A DNA stretch of 64,000 nucleotides from Desulfurococcales archaeon (GTDB taxonomy: Archaea > Thermoproteota > Thermoprotei_A > Sulfolobales > NBVN01). A model generated the notes under the pieces. That model searched no databases and was not told where the DNA came from. It saw only the letters and a list, made by a program, of their open reading frames with translations. Numbering within the stretch: position 1 is the first letter of the stretch; every line of letters starts with the position of its first letter. Made by a program: the position numbers and the translations under genes. Location of the stretch: the NCBI GenBank assembly GCA_023255955.1, contig JAGDWD010000007.1, forward strand, positions 197,929-261,928, in the 5' to 3' direction. This document shows positions 49,119 to 59,264 of the stretch, piece after piece.

Positions 49119-50753
49119 ATGATCATGTTGCCGAGGAGGTTAGCTGACCCCTACTTCCTGGTTTCACTAGCTCTAGCGGTAGCTGTGGTAGCTTACTTCA
49201 GGGAGATTACCTACGCACCCCTACTTCTTGTGCCGGTAGCCGTAGGCTTAATACGTATAGTACTACCCTTCTTAAGGAGTAGGTTAAGGGTAGCTATAGT
49301 TGATCTAGACCTACTCTTTCTACTTCTCCACATGTTTGCGGTCTCCACAGGTAAGCCCCCACGTAAGAGGTTATTTCAGCTGAACTGCGTTGTAGGTGAC
49401 TACAGAGACTACAGCAGGGCTTTAAGCAGGATAGCTAACCTAGCAGTTGACTGGGGCTACGGGTTCGTTACAGCTATTAGGTACGTAGCTAGGGAGGTTA
49501 AGAATAGAGCATTCGGAGATTTCCTACTGAGGTTTAGTGAGGTTCTTAGAACCGGGGAGGACCCAACACTATTCCTTGAGACAGAGTTCGCAGCATTTAG
49601 GAGGAACTATCAGTCCCAGTACTACAGGGCTATAGACATTATGAGGATAGTGCTAGGGCTACATACGACCGTCATAAGTGCCGCAGCATTCATACTGACA
49701 GTTATGAGCGTCCTCTTAATGTTCACCGGAGGTGACATAAACATATACTTCGTAACTTTAGTAAGCTCAGTTACTCTTGTAGCTATGTTTACCATAGTAA
49801 TATACTTAGCAGTACCCAAGGAGTGGATAGTACCTAAAGCTAAGCCGAGGCCAGGGCATATATATGGAAGATATAACAGGGCTCTAGCTGTAAGCATACC
49901 ACTAGCTATGATACTTGGCTACCTAGCATATAGAGAGCTAGGAGGTTTCGAATGGTCTTTAATGGTAGTTGGCGGGGTTCTACTACTACCTGGACTAGCT
50001 GCTAGGAGTATAGAAGGTAGGGTAAGGAAGCTTGAGTCCTTCTACACTATATTCGTACGTAGCCTCGGCATGACGTACGCTGTAATCCAGAACTACCCCA
50101 AGACATTTAACTCCTTACTTATGAGTGATTTCGGGCCGCTGACAAAGCCTCTAGCACGTGTGTACTCTAGGGTAAGTAACGGGATAGACCCTAGGATAGC
50201 TTGGAGGTTCTTCATCTACGATACGTGGAGCGACCTAGTAGCTAGGTCTACGAATATATTCTCAGATACTGTTGACGTAGGGGGCAATACTAGGGTTGTT
50301 GGTGCTACACTAAGTGACTTAATTACTAGGATAAACGACCTCAGAAACCTTAGGGAGAGAACTGCGAGGACGTTTGAGGCTACTACATACATAATGCAGG
50401 CCTTAGTCTCAGCTATAGCCATAGCTATTATAGAGATAGTAAGACTCTTCTCAGACTATGTTAAGGTTCTCGCGTCAGGCTTAGAGGTAGCAGAGCTATA
50501 CGGGCTACCGATGCTGTACATACCACCTGAATCCATAGCACTAATGACTAACCTTACAATAGTCTTCCTAGCTATCCTAACGATAGCTAATGCTGTAACC
50601 ATTAAGGTAGCCTATGGAGGTATCCCAGAGACCCTTTGGCAGCAGATTTCCCTCCTACTTGTAATTACTAGTGGAGCTGTAGTTGGGATTAAGATGATGA
50701 TTAACATCATCTTTAGTGGACTGCTTATACCTCCTATACCAGTCCCAGCATAG
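49119..50753 (+). CDS. arlJ: archaellum platform membrane protein ArlJ
   Basis: Multi-TM T2SF/TadC-like; follows arlI. Confidence 0.93.
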   Translation: MIMLPRRLADPYFLVSLALAVAVVAYFREITYAPLLLVPVAVGLIRIVLPFLRSRLRVAIVDLDLLFLLLHMFAVSTGKPPRKRLFQLNCVVGDYRDYSRALSRIANLAVDWGYGFVTAIRYVAREVKNRAFGDFLLRFSEVLRTGEDPTLFLETEFAAFRRNYQSQYYRAIDIMRIVLGLHTTVISAAAFILTVMSVLLMFTGGDINIYFVTLVSSVTLVAMFTIVIYLAVPKEWIVPKAKPRPGHIYGRYNRALAVSIPLAMILGYLAYRELGGFEWSLMVVGGVLLLPGLAARSIEGRVRKLESFYTIFVRSLGMTYAVIQNYPKTFNSLLMSDFGPLTKPLARVYSRVSNGIDPRIAWRFFIYDTWSDLVARSTNIFSDTVDVGGNTRVVGATLSDLITRINDLRNLRERTARTFEATTYIMQALVSAIAIAIIEIVRLFSDYVKVLASGLEVAELYGLPMLYIPPESIALMTNLTIVFLAILTIANAVTIKVAYGGIPETLWQQISLLLVITSGAVVGIKMMINIIFSGLLIPPIPVPA

Positions 50754-50875
50754 GTACCTACAGCATCGCATATCTAAGCTACGTATATATCCGCATAGTA
50801 CTAGGTGAAGTACTGAAAATTATATCTACCCGCTCTTATTAGGTGAGAGCACGTAGATTACCTGGGTGATGGGCT

Positions 50876-53254
50876 ATTCGGAGATGCTGCCCTAAGCTAT
50901 CTATCTACATAGTAGTAGCTCTATTAATTCTATATAACACCTCCCTAGCCTACACCCAAAGCCCCTCCGAGTTCCCACCACAAGTAGTTAAGAGATCTAT
51001 AACGTGGACGGATCAAGGGCAGTTGTGGATACTTGACGTCACTCTAAGCTCTTCCATGCCTTGGTACATCGGTAGTATAGCAAGTATCTCAGTTGCCGTA
51101 ACTTCTAAGGTAGTACCTTCAGGAAAGCAGCTAAATCTAGTCCTCCGGGTGGTAAGTGCTGAAGGTACTGAACTAGCTTCTAAGTTCTTGGGGGTTATCT
51201 CGGAGGTTTCACAGGAAATTCGTGGGGACCTCCAGCTAGTTATTTCTCCACTTAACTACAATGCTAGTACGGGCACAACCTCTAGGCATAACTTAAGGGT
51301 GGTCCTGGAGGGTTATATAGGTAGTAGAGTATTCAACACTGTTATGGACTTCCCGGTGCTGATAACCTCACCGAGTTCTAGGATAAGCCTCAGCTTAAGC
51401 ATCAACGGGAGGCCTGACTACAACTACGTTGTCGAGTCAATAGCTAGGGTCAATATAAGCATACTACTGAGGAATACCGGTATGTCTTACATAGATAGCG
51501 TGCTTCTCACACTCTACATGAATGGCACGCTAGTAGATAGAGTATACATCGGTAAGGTAGGGCCTCTAGAGCTTAGGGAGCTCCCCATATCTCTACTCAA
51601 CTACTTTAGGGCAGGGATTTACTACATACGTGTTGTAGCAACATACTACCTACAGGAGGGGGTAGTAGAGGAAGTCACAGCTCTCGGATTGCTAGAGGTG
51701 GTTAAACCCTCGAGTGTGGTTCTAACAGTAGATAGGTCAGTAGTTGTGGAGGGTACTCAAGTAACGTTCTCAGGCACCATCACACCTCCACCTAAAGCTG
51801 GGCAGATAGTCCTTGAGAAGCTCGTGGAGGGTCTATGGGTTAGTGTAGGGGTAGCCTCGATAGACCCTCAGGGATCCTTCAGCTTCAGGTGGGTGGCTGA
51901 GGACGTACCTATAGACCGAGACTATGTTGTTCATACCTTCAGGGTCAGGGTTCCCCTATCACTAGTAGGTGGTGTTGCCAGTCTCTACAGCTCTAACGTG
52001 GTTGTACAGGTCTTTTCTTTGAAGACCGCGGCTAAGTTCATTACGGATATTTCCCTAGATGTAGTACCGGATACCGTGATTAGCGGGTCGGGAGCATCCT
52101 TCTACGTAAGGTTACGCCCTCAGATACCTCTATGCGTCCCCGTTAAGTTAGCCTATAGAGACCCAGTGCTCTATGAGTGGGCTGAGTTAGGTGAGGTAGT
52201 AGTATGTGGAGGTGAGGGAGTTGGTGAGCTGACCATTAGATTGCCTCCTGGGAAGTACCCAGTAAAGGCAGGAATCTACTCGAAGCTCGATAGGGTTGAG
52301 AGCTTACCTAAGGTTCTTACAGTAGTAGCTGCACCTAAATTACTAGTAGAAGCTAGGAAAACACTCTTCTACGGGGAGAATCTAGAGGTTAAGGTAGTAG
52401 TTGAACCAGCACCTGATACTGTTATTCAAGGACAGCTAACCGCGCTAATTAATGGTTCTCAACTTCTCTCTAGGGAGTTCTCTATTAAGGATGGATACGC
52501 CACCGTTAGTCTTGGAAAGGTGACTACCGTAGGCGTGATAAACATCACAGTAAGCACCTCAGTTTACGGTACCGCTCTACGTAACTCAACCTTGGTAAGT
52601 GTAGTAAGGCCATCTATAGCCATATCCCCAACTACAGCTACAGTAGAGGTAGGTACACAGATCAGCTTTACTATAGCTATATCTCCTGGACGTGTCTACC
52701 CGGTTAAGGTTACGGTACTACAGAACTCCGCGGTTATTAGCTCACACAGTGTTGAGACGGATGAACTTGGGGTAGCTAAGCTTACGATCAGCTCCCCAGC
52801 TAAGCCCGGTAAGTACACTGTAGTAGCCGAACTTCAGGACACGCAGATATCCACTTCAGCAGTTCTTAACGTTATAGAGGTAGTCAGATCACTAAGTCTA
52901 GAACTGCTGAATAAAACTGTAGAGCCTTCAGCTACTGCCGTAGCTAGGATATCCGTACACCCACCACCGGTAACTCCAGTACAGGTAGTTCTGTTAATTC
53001 AGGTTAATGGTAGGTGGGAGCCTGTAGCCTACGGTATTATAGCTGGTAGTGAGAGTACGCTGAGGTTCCAAGCTCCCAGCACTGAAGGTAGGTACAATAT
53101 CAAAGCTAGTATTGAGGGAGCTCAGATCGAGAGTAATGTAGATACTCTGCAGGTCTCCACGCGGCTACTCATTGCTCAGGAGTACCTCTACACTCTAGTA
53201 GCTCTTGCGGTGGCAGTAGGTGGAATCATTCTACTAATCGGTAGGAGGAGATGA
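50876..53254 (+). CDS. large secreted protein with repeated Ig-like beta domains and C-terminal TM anchor; start placed at in-frame ATT
   Basis: Upstream of track start (TTG 51023) the frame encodes RRCCPKLSIYIVVALLILYNTSLAYTQ signal peptide; C-terminal YLYTLVALAVAVGGIILLIGRRR. Confidence 0.7.
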   Translation: MRRCCPKLSIYIVVALLILYNTSLAYTQSPSEFPPQVVKRSITWTDQGQLWILDVTLSSSMPWYIGSIASISVAVTSKVVPSGKQLNLVLRVVSAEGTELASKFLGVISEVSQEIRGDLQLVISPLNYNASTGTTSRHNLRVVLEGYIGSRVFNTVMDFPVLITSPSSRISLSLSINGRPDYNYVVESIARVNISILLRNTGMSYIDSVLLTLYMNGTLVDRVYIGKVGPLELRELPISLLNYFRAGIYYIRVVATYYLQEGVVEEVTALGLLEVVKPSSVVLTVDRSVVVEGTQVTFSGTITPPPKAGQIVLEKLVEGLWVSVGVASIDPQGSFSFRWVAEDVPIDRDYVVHTFRVRVPLSLVGGVASLYSSNVVVQVFSLKTAAKFITDISLDVVPDTVISGSGASFYVRLRPQIPLCVPVKLAYRDPVLYEWAELGEVVVCGGEGVGELTIRLPPGKYPVKAGIYSKLDRVESLPKVLTVVAAPKLLVEARKTLFYGENLEVKVVVEPAPDTVIQGQLTALINGSQLLSREFSIKDGYATVSLGKVTTVGVINITVSTSVYGTALRNSTLVSVVRPSIAISPTTATVEVGTQISFTIAISPGRVYPVKVTVLQNSAVISSHSVETDELGVAKLTISSPAKPGKYTVVAELQDTQISTSAVLNVIEVVRSLSLELLNKTVEPSATAVARISVHPPPVTPVQVVLLIQVNGRWEPVAYGIIAGSESTLRFQAPSTEGRYNIKASIEGAQIESNVDTLQVSTRLLIAQEYLYTLVALAVAVGGIILLIGRRR

Positions 53255-53715
53255 TAGCTCTCCAAGCTGTAGAACCGGCTGAAGCAACTCAGCTAATTAA
53301 CCTACTACAAGTCCTTATAGCAATAGCGATACTTCTCGCAGTGGCCATAGTAGCTATCTCCCTACTTACAACACCGAGAGCTACTAGAAGCGTTGAGCCT
53401 ACCGAATTACCAGGAGTTCAGGCCTCCGAGGAAGAGACCGGGGCTAGACCTACCTCCACACTTGTAGATAAATATGAAGTTGAGGTACTGAGGTATCTAA
53501 GTAGGTTCGAAGCCGCGGACCTTCAAGACCTACTAAGTCAGCTACCGGATAGTAGGGAGTATATAGCGGCAGCTATTTCAAGGTTAGCTGAGTCCGGAAT
53601 GGTAGAGGTATCGAGCGGGGTTGCAGTACTTACGGAGCACGGTAAGAGGATCCTCGAGCTACTAAGGGAGAAGCAGTGGTTAAAAGATCTTGAGCGGTCA
53701 AAGGAGCAGCCTTAG
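53251..53715 (+). CDS. membrane-linked winged-helix protein
   Basis: N-terminal TM LLQVLIAIAILLAVAIVAISLL; wHTH KYEVEVLRYLSRFEAADLQDLLSQLPDSREYIAAAISRLAESGMVEV. Confidence 0.7.
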   Translation: MIALQAVEPAEATQLINLLQVLIAIAILLAVAIVAISLLTTPRATRSVEPTELPGVQASEEETGARPTSTLVDKYEVEVLRYLSRFEAADLQDLLSQLPDSREYIAAAISRLAESGMVEVSSGVAVLTEHGKRILELLREKQWLKDLERSKEQP

Positions 53716-53962
53716 GAAGATGCCTAAGAGTAGGGGTAGACCTATATCGAGGGTTTACAAATTACTATATTAAGCTGAGCTACTCTAGTTTATTAGCTGC
53801 TGTAGCAGTTACAGAGTACTGAGGATCTGGCTTTTCATCATTCCTCAAGCGCTGAGCTCTAGTACTTAAACCTGAACTTTATTCTATATGTCTAGAATGT
53901 ATCACAGTCTCAATCACCTAGATGTAGCTTCAAATAACCATCTAGTAATGAGGAGATAGGAA

Positions 53963-55030
53963 CTAAAAAAGATATTTGTCGAGTACCTCGTTTGATACCG
54001 GAACGTACTTGAGGCCTGACCCTGTGAGGGGGACTATAATCCTACCGCTCATTTCCTTAGAGACGTACTTTGCTGCCGCATAGACTGCCGCACTACTTGG
54101 CTCAACCGGTACTCCAATAGAGTAGAGCTCTTTGAGGGACTCACCGATTGCTTCATCACCTACAACCACAACGTAGGGTGATACCTTAGATGCTCTTTCA
54201 ACTATTTGTTTAATTCTGGGCACTATTGTCAGCCTCAGTGCGTCAGCTAATAAGCTTCTATCGGTGTCACCACAACCTATGTTAACCGTCTTCAAGTATT
54301 TGCTGAGCTTCGAGTACCCGCACGCCTCTACCGGGATTATGGTGGGGATGGAATCGATGAGCCCTATCTTAACGAGCTCCTCAAAGCCCTTATAGAGCCC
54401 CAGGAATAACGTGCCGGCAGCTACTGGAGCAACTAGAGCATCGAACTTCACGCCTGAAGTAACGAGTTCTAGGGCTATGTCCTTAATTCCCTCGATAAAT
54501 AGTGGCTCCACTACATGACCTACGTAAACACCCTCTTTATCTTCCAAGGCCTTTCTATGTGCTTCATCCCTACTTCTAGCTGTCTCTAGAGTAGCTCCAA
54601 ACGCCTTTATCAGCCTAAGCTTCCCTTGAGGGGCGTCCGCGGGAGCGTAGATCTTTACCTTCAGGCCAGCTCTAGCCGCATAAGCTGCTGTAGCTATACC
54701 GGCATTTCCTGATGAGTCCTCTATGATCGTAGTCCATCCAGCCATGAGAGCTCTCGAGACGGTCATAGCAGCACCTCTATCTTTAAAGGACCCCGTAGGG
54801 TTCAGGAACTCGAGTTTGAGGAGGAAGTTTCTGTACTCGATTAGCGGTGTCCTCCCCTCACCGAGGGTCACCTTCTTGAGGTTCCCCGGGATCAGGCTCT
54901 TAACGCCGGCCTTAACTATAGATTCGAGGTCTGTGGAGAGGAATAGGGGTTCCCCGCATTTAGGGCATACGTGGTGGTTACTTTTAACATCAACTGTGAC
55001 TCCACACTTAGGGCATTCAAGCATGTTCAT
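53963..55030 (-). CDS. thrC: threonine synthase
   Basis: Zn ribbon CPKCGV...CPKCGEP; LEFLNPTGSFKDRGA PLP motif; SSGNAGIATA. Confidence 0.93.
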   Translation of the reverse strand: MNMLECPKCGVTVDVKSNHHVCPKCGEPLFLSTDLESIVKAGVKSLIPGNLKKVTLGEGRTPLIEYRNFLLKLEFLNPTGSFKDRGAAMTVSRALMAGWTTIIEDSSGNAGIATAAYAARAGLKVKIYAPADAPQGKLRLIKAFGATLETARSRDEAHRKALEDKEGVYVGHVVEPLFIEGIKDIALELVTSGVKFDALVAPVAAGTLFLGLYKGFEELVKIGLIDSIPTIIPVEACGYSKLSKYLKTVNIGCGDTDRSLLADALRLTIVPRIKQIVERASKVSPYVVVVGDEAIGESLKELYSIGVPVEPSSAAVYAAAKYVSKEMSGRIIVPLTGSGLKYVPVSNEVLDKYLF

Positions 55031-55102
55031 ACGCTACCCAACTGCGTGGTTTCTGTAAAAGCTTTTAAAGTAGTAACCTAAGACTCTGGGGGTAAGAGCA
55101 AC

Positions 55103-55435
55103 ATGGAGTACATATACGCCTCACTACTCCTTCACTCAGCTGGGAAGGAAATAAGTGAGGAGTCCTTAAAGAAGGTACTCGAAGCCGCGGGAATAGCTGT
55201 CGATGAGGTGAGGGTTAAGATGGTTGTTGCCGCACTGAAGGAGGTTAACATAGGTGACATAATACGTCAAGCAACAACTCTAGCACCAGCAGTCCCTGCT
55301 CAACCAGCAGCAGCCACATCCCTAGCACCAACACAAGCAGGAGCTAAACCTTCTGAAGAGAAGAAAGAGGAGGAGGAAAAGAAGGAGGTCTCAGAAGAGG
55401 AGATCGCGGAGGGTATCTCAGCCCTCTTTGGCTGA
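55103..55435 (+). CDS. 50S ribosomal stalk protein P1 (L12)
   Basis: [31 protein letters not shown]...[24 protein letters not shown]. Confidence 0.96.
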   Translation: MEYIYASLLLHSAGKEISEESLKKVLEAAGIAVDEVRVKMVVAALKEVNIGDIIRQATTLAPAVPAQPAAATSLAPTQAGAKPSEEKKEEEEKKEVSEEEIAEGISALFG

Positions 55436-55446
55436 GCTGGCGGTAG

Positions 55447-55944
55447 GTGTTGCTGGACAGTAAAGATAAAGCTATACTGGCTTTACTTTCTGAAAACGCT
55501 AGAGCTACTATTACCTCAATAGCTAGCATCATAAAGATCTCAGACGTAGCAACAAAAAAGAGACTCCAGAAACTAGAAAAGGAGAAGGTAATACTCGGCT
55601 ATAGAGTTATTGTAGACCCTAGTCAGGTAGGCTACGAAGCTATAGCTATCATCGGAATTAACACAGAGCCAGGAAAGGTAGTGGAGATAGCTGAGATAGT
55701 AGCTAATAGACCCGACACAACGTTCGTAGCTATAACTACCGGAGACCATGAAGTTCTAGCAGAGGTGTGGGCTAAAGACACTAAAGACCTGCTACGTAAG
55801 ATTAAGGAGATTGAGGGGCTTAGCGGGGTTAAGGAGGTTTTCCCGGCCATACTAGTTAAAGTAGTGAAACACCGTACCTCACTACCCGAAGAGTTTATAA
55901 GAGAGAACCTAAGAGAATACGAATCCGACACTAAGAAGGAATAA
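55447..55944 (+). CDS. Lrp/AsnC family transcriptional regulator
   Basis: HTH plus RAM domain (AIIGINTEPGKVVEIAEIVANRPD). Confidence 0.9.
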   Translation: MLLDSKDKAILALLSENARATITSIASIIKISDVATKKRLQKLEKEKVILGYRVIVDPSQVGYEAIAIIGINTEPGKVVEIAEIVANRPDTTFVAITTGDHEVLAEVWAKDTKDLLRKIKEIEGLSGVKEVFPAILVKVVKHRTSLPEEFIRENLREYESDTKKE

Positions 55945-56203
55945 ATAGGATCGTTTCGACTCAAGCATTACTAATGTTTAGCTCCACCTCATCAAGATCG
56001 TTACGAGCTCTTCTAGCCTAAAATAGAAAACTTCTGGCTATCTATATATAACCCAAGTTACGGATGTTAAAGAATTCGTAAACTCTCATGAAATAAGTTT
56101 TCGACAAGTTCTTCAACGTCATAGTTAATTTTCTTTTATTGTCTGTCGTGTTAATAGTTTAAAGATGTTGGTCTAGCGCTATTATTGGCTCTGACTAGAG
56201 GCT

Positions 56204-57007
56204 TTGGGTAGTAGCTTGAAGATCAGACCACTGAAAATAATTAAGTTAGGTGGTTCAGTAATTACTGTTAAGGAAATTCGTTGGTCTATCAGAAGAGAGG
56301 TCTTGTTAAGGCTCCTCAGGGAGCTAGGTACCTACCGGGAGGAGTTCCCAGAGAACCAGGTTGTTTTAATACATGGTGGTGGGAGCTTCGGCCACCCTCT
56401 AGTTAAGGACTGTGTCTCCAGGTACGGTAAGATCACTGAGAGTTGCTATATATCAACAGCAGACTCTATGGACACTCTGAATGCTATAGTTAGGAAGTAC
56501 TCTATTAATGTAGCTAGAATACCAGCTATTTCCATACCCCCGAGAACTATATGCTCTATATCCTCGGGTAGCCCGCGTTGTAGACTAGATCCTGTAGTTG
56601 CGGCTTTAGAGAGGGGGTTCACACCAATACTGTATGGAGATGTAGTAACATCCGATAGGGGTTTCGAGGTTCTCTCAGGTGATACTCTAGCTTGGTACAT
56701 AGCTAGAGATTTAGGGGCCCTCGAGATACTCTTCGTTACTGATGTTGACGGCTTGTACGAAAGGGACCCTAAGTTAGATCCTAACGCACAGAAAATTACG
56801 GAGGCATTAGTGGATGAGGTAATCAACTATGTCGCAGCTAGTTCTTCTACCGTCGATGTTACCGGTGGAATGATGAAGAAATTGATTGAGGGAAAGCTCC
56901 TAGGAGTTCGCGGAATCAAGGTGAAAATCGTTGGCGGGTTCATAGAGGGCAATCTTTATAGTGCCCTTAAATCAGATAACTTCGTGGGTTCGATAGTATG
57001 GTACTAG
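56204..57007 (+). CDS. isopentenyl phosphate kinase
   Basis: IKLGGSVIT, IHGGGSFGHP, LSGDT, VDVTGGMMKK; adjacent IDI-2. Confidence 0.93.
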   Translation: MGSSLKIRPLKIIKLGGSVITVKEIRWSIRREVLLRLLRELGTYREEFPENQVVLIHGGGSFGHPLVKDCVSRYGKITESCYISTADSMDTLNAIVRKYSINVARIPAISIPPRTICSISSGSPRCRLDPVVAALERGFTPILYGDVVTSDRGFEVLSGDTLAWYIARDLGALEILFVTDVDGLYERDPKLDPNAQKITEALVDEVINYVAASSSTVDVTGGMMKKLIEGKLLGVRGIKVKIVGGFIEGNLYSALKSDNFVGSIVWY

Positions 57008-58080
57008 GAGAAGCTGAAAGAACCTCCAGGAGAAAAATAGAGCATATCGAGATAGTACTTAACAAGCCTGTTGAAGGTCCTCAAACAACCTGGTTCGAGT
57101 ATGTCTTCCTACCAACACGTGCTCTACCTAAGGTGGACCCCGAGAAGATATCCACAGCTGTCAACTTCCTAGGGAAAACCATGGGGGCACCACTGATAAT
57201 AGAGGCTATGACTGGGGGTGCCCCAGGTACTGAACTCATTAATAGGTCCCTAGCTGAAGTAGCTTGCCAGCTCGATATAGGGATGGGACTAGGTAGTCAG
57301 AGAGCAGCTCTCGAGTCTAGAGAGTTAGCACACACTTATAGAGTCGCTAGGGATGTCTGTCCTGATCTGGTACTACTGGGGAACATAGGCATAGCTGAGC
57401 TAATAAAATACGGTGTCAGCGTGTTGGAGTCCTTAACCTCTATTGTTGAAGTAGATGGCATTGCCGTCCACCTCAACTACTTCCAGGAGGTGGTCCAGCC
57501 TGAGGGAGCTCTAGGCTTCTCTAGAGGGCTCGAAGCGATTTCTAAGGCTGTAGATGTCAGTCCCGTACCTATAATAGTAAAGGAGGTGGGATTCGGGATC
57601 AGTAAGGAGTTCGCTGAGGAACTTTACAGCATCGGTGTTAAGTACGTAGATATTGCTGGTGCTGGTGGAACTAACTGGGCTCTCGTAGAGCTCTACAGAG
57701 CTGCCTCTGCTGGTAACATCATCAAGCAAAACATTGCTGACGGAATTAAGGAGGTAGGTATACCCACAGCAGCATCTATAGCAGAGGTCCGCAACGTCTC
57801 AGATGAGCTATTCATAATTGGAAGCGGGGGGATAAGAACGCCGTATGATGCGGTAAAAGCATTGAGATTAGGGGCTAATATAGTAGGGATGGCTAGACCT
57901 GTACTGTTAGCTTACTCAAGGAACACGCTCAGGGAGTTCTTGGAGGCCTTCATCCTCGGATTCAAAGCTATACTAGCATCTCTGGGAGTTATTACTGTAA
58001 GTGACATCGTAAAAAGCCCGGTAGTGGTTGTTGGTTTACTAAAGGAGTGGCTTGACCTAAGAGGGATAAAAATACACTAA
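56998..58080 (+). CDS. fni: type 2 isopentenyl-diphosphate isomerase
   Basis: MTGGAPGTELINRSLAE, GLGSQRAAL, VKEVGFGIS, GAGGTNW. Confidence 0.95.
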   Translation: MVLGEAERTSRRKIEHIEIVLNKPVEGPQTTWFEYVFLPTRALPKVDPEKISTAVNFLGKTMGAPLIIEAMTGGAPGTELINRSLAEVACQLDIGMGLGSQRAALESRELAHTYRVARDVCPDLVLLGNIGIAELIKYGVSVLESLTSIVEVDGIAVHLNYFQEVVQPEGALGFSRGLEAISKAVDVSPVPIIVKEVGFGISKEFAEELYSIGVKYVDIAGAGGTNWALVELYRAASAGNIIKQNIADGIKEVGIPTAASIAEVRNVSDELFIIGSGGIRTPYDAVKALRLGANIVGMARPVLLAYSRNTLREFLEAFILGFKAILASLGVITVSDIVKSPVVVVGLLKEWLDLRGIKIH

Positions 58081-58175
58081 CCTCTACGGAGAGAGGGAGG
58101 GCCCTGTAGAATGATTGGGTGATATAAGGTAAAGGATTTCTTAAGAGGCTGATATTAACTGCGGAAGTATAAGCT

Positions 58176-58853
58176 GTGCTGGTGGTGGAGTTGAGTGAGG
58201 TTTACAGTACTCTCCCACCTAAATATGTCGAGTCTCTGGTCTACATAGATCTAGTCGACATATTGACTGCCTACCGGAGAGTATCTAGGCTCTCCACTAT
58301 CGGTAACATTATAGGTGTCCGCGATACATCTCTAAGTAAGTACATCAATGGCAAGCTCAGACCTAGATCCGCCAGGAGCTTGGCCATGATAAAGACTCTG
58401 ATCGATATGAACTTAGTAAAGAACGCTGTCTCGGAGTACCTACGTGATAGGAGCTTAATCGAGCTACTGACAGACATTCCGTTCACAAAGCTCATAGCCT
58501 TATCTATCATGGAGAGGTTGGTAAAGCTATTTCACGGTAGCCGTGTAGAGACAGTAATAGCCTCTAGCGAAGCCCTCTTAATAGCTTCGCACATATCGCA
58601 CAGATTGAGGTCCTCTCTAATTAATTTACACACAGTCCGTGGTAGCTCAAAAGTTAGGAATCTAGGTAATACAGCAGTAATCTTAGTGATAGCGGATGAC
58701 GAGATAATTAAGCAGCTGGTTAAGGTTAAGACTGAAGGTAGGAGAACTACTGTGAAATATATATTCCTAGTTATTTATTCAAAGGAGGTGGACATATTGG
58801 CATCCATCTTCCCCAACACTACCGTAGAATACCTTGTCGGTACCCTACCCTAG
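58176..58853 (+). CDS. HTH regulator with degenerate phosphoribosyltransferase-like domain
   Basis: HTH IGNIIGVRDTSLSKYINGKLRPRSARSLAMI; C-terminal Rossmann-like strand/turn pattern. Confidence 0.6.
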   Translation: MLVVELSEVYSTLPPKYVESLVYIDLVDILTAYRRVSRLSTIGNIIGVRDTSLSKYINGKLRPRSARSLAMIKTLIDMNLVKNAVSEYLRDRSLIELLTDIPFTKLIALSIMERLVKLFHGSRVETVIASSEALLIASHISHRLRSSLINLHTVRGSSKVRNLGNTAVILVIADDEIIKQLVKVKTEGRRTTVKYIFLVIYSKEVDILASIFPNTTVEYLVGTLP

Positions 58854-58858
58854 ATTTC

Positions 58859-59000
58859 CCGTTTGTCCCTAGATGCTTGTTGATGCGGGTTTATGTTTGT
58901 TTATTGTGTCTAGGGACTTCCACCTCGTCCACAGGGTTTTCCCTATCCCTGTGGGTCGTGGGTGGTGTTCGTCCCGAACGGCATGCGGGACACATCTAGG
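58859..59000 (-). ncRNA. candidate TnpB-associated omegaRNA/reRNA scaffold (copy B)
   Basis: Conserved with copy A; stems GTCCCTAGATGC/GTGTCTAGGGAC (58865-58876/58906-58917) and CCACAGGG/CCCTGTGG (58929-58936/58947-58954). Confidence 0.55.
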
Positions 59001-59264
59001 TCTAGTCCTGAGAGGCTTGGAGCGTTGCTCCCATCACCTCCCAGGGCTCTGAAGAGTAGGTTCCAGCAAGCAACTACATCTCTATGCCATAGCTCACCAC
59101 CAACACTACACCTACCAATACGGGAGCTGTTACTGTAAACGATGTGTGTCTTGTGTACTGGGCATACCTTAGATGTGTTCTTAGGGTCTACGTAGATTAC
59201 GGGTACACCAAACTCCCTAGCTTTCTCCTCAATAGCTAGCTGAATACCTCTAAAACACGCTTAG
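58943..59264 (-). pseudogene. TnpB C-terminal fragment (copy B)
   Basis: Minus strand reads ACFRGIQLAIEEKAREFGVPVIYVDPKNTSKVCPVHKTHIVYSNSSRIGRCSVGGELWHRDVVACWNLLFRALGGDGSNAPSLSGLDLDVSRMPFGTNTTHDPQG*: TnpB Zn-finger/RuvC-III region; N-terminal two thirds missing. Confidence 0.75.
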
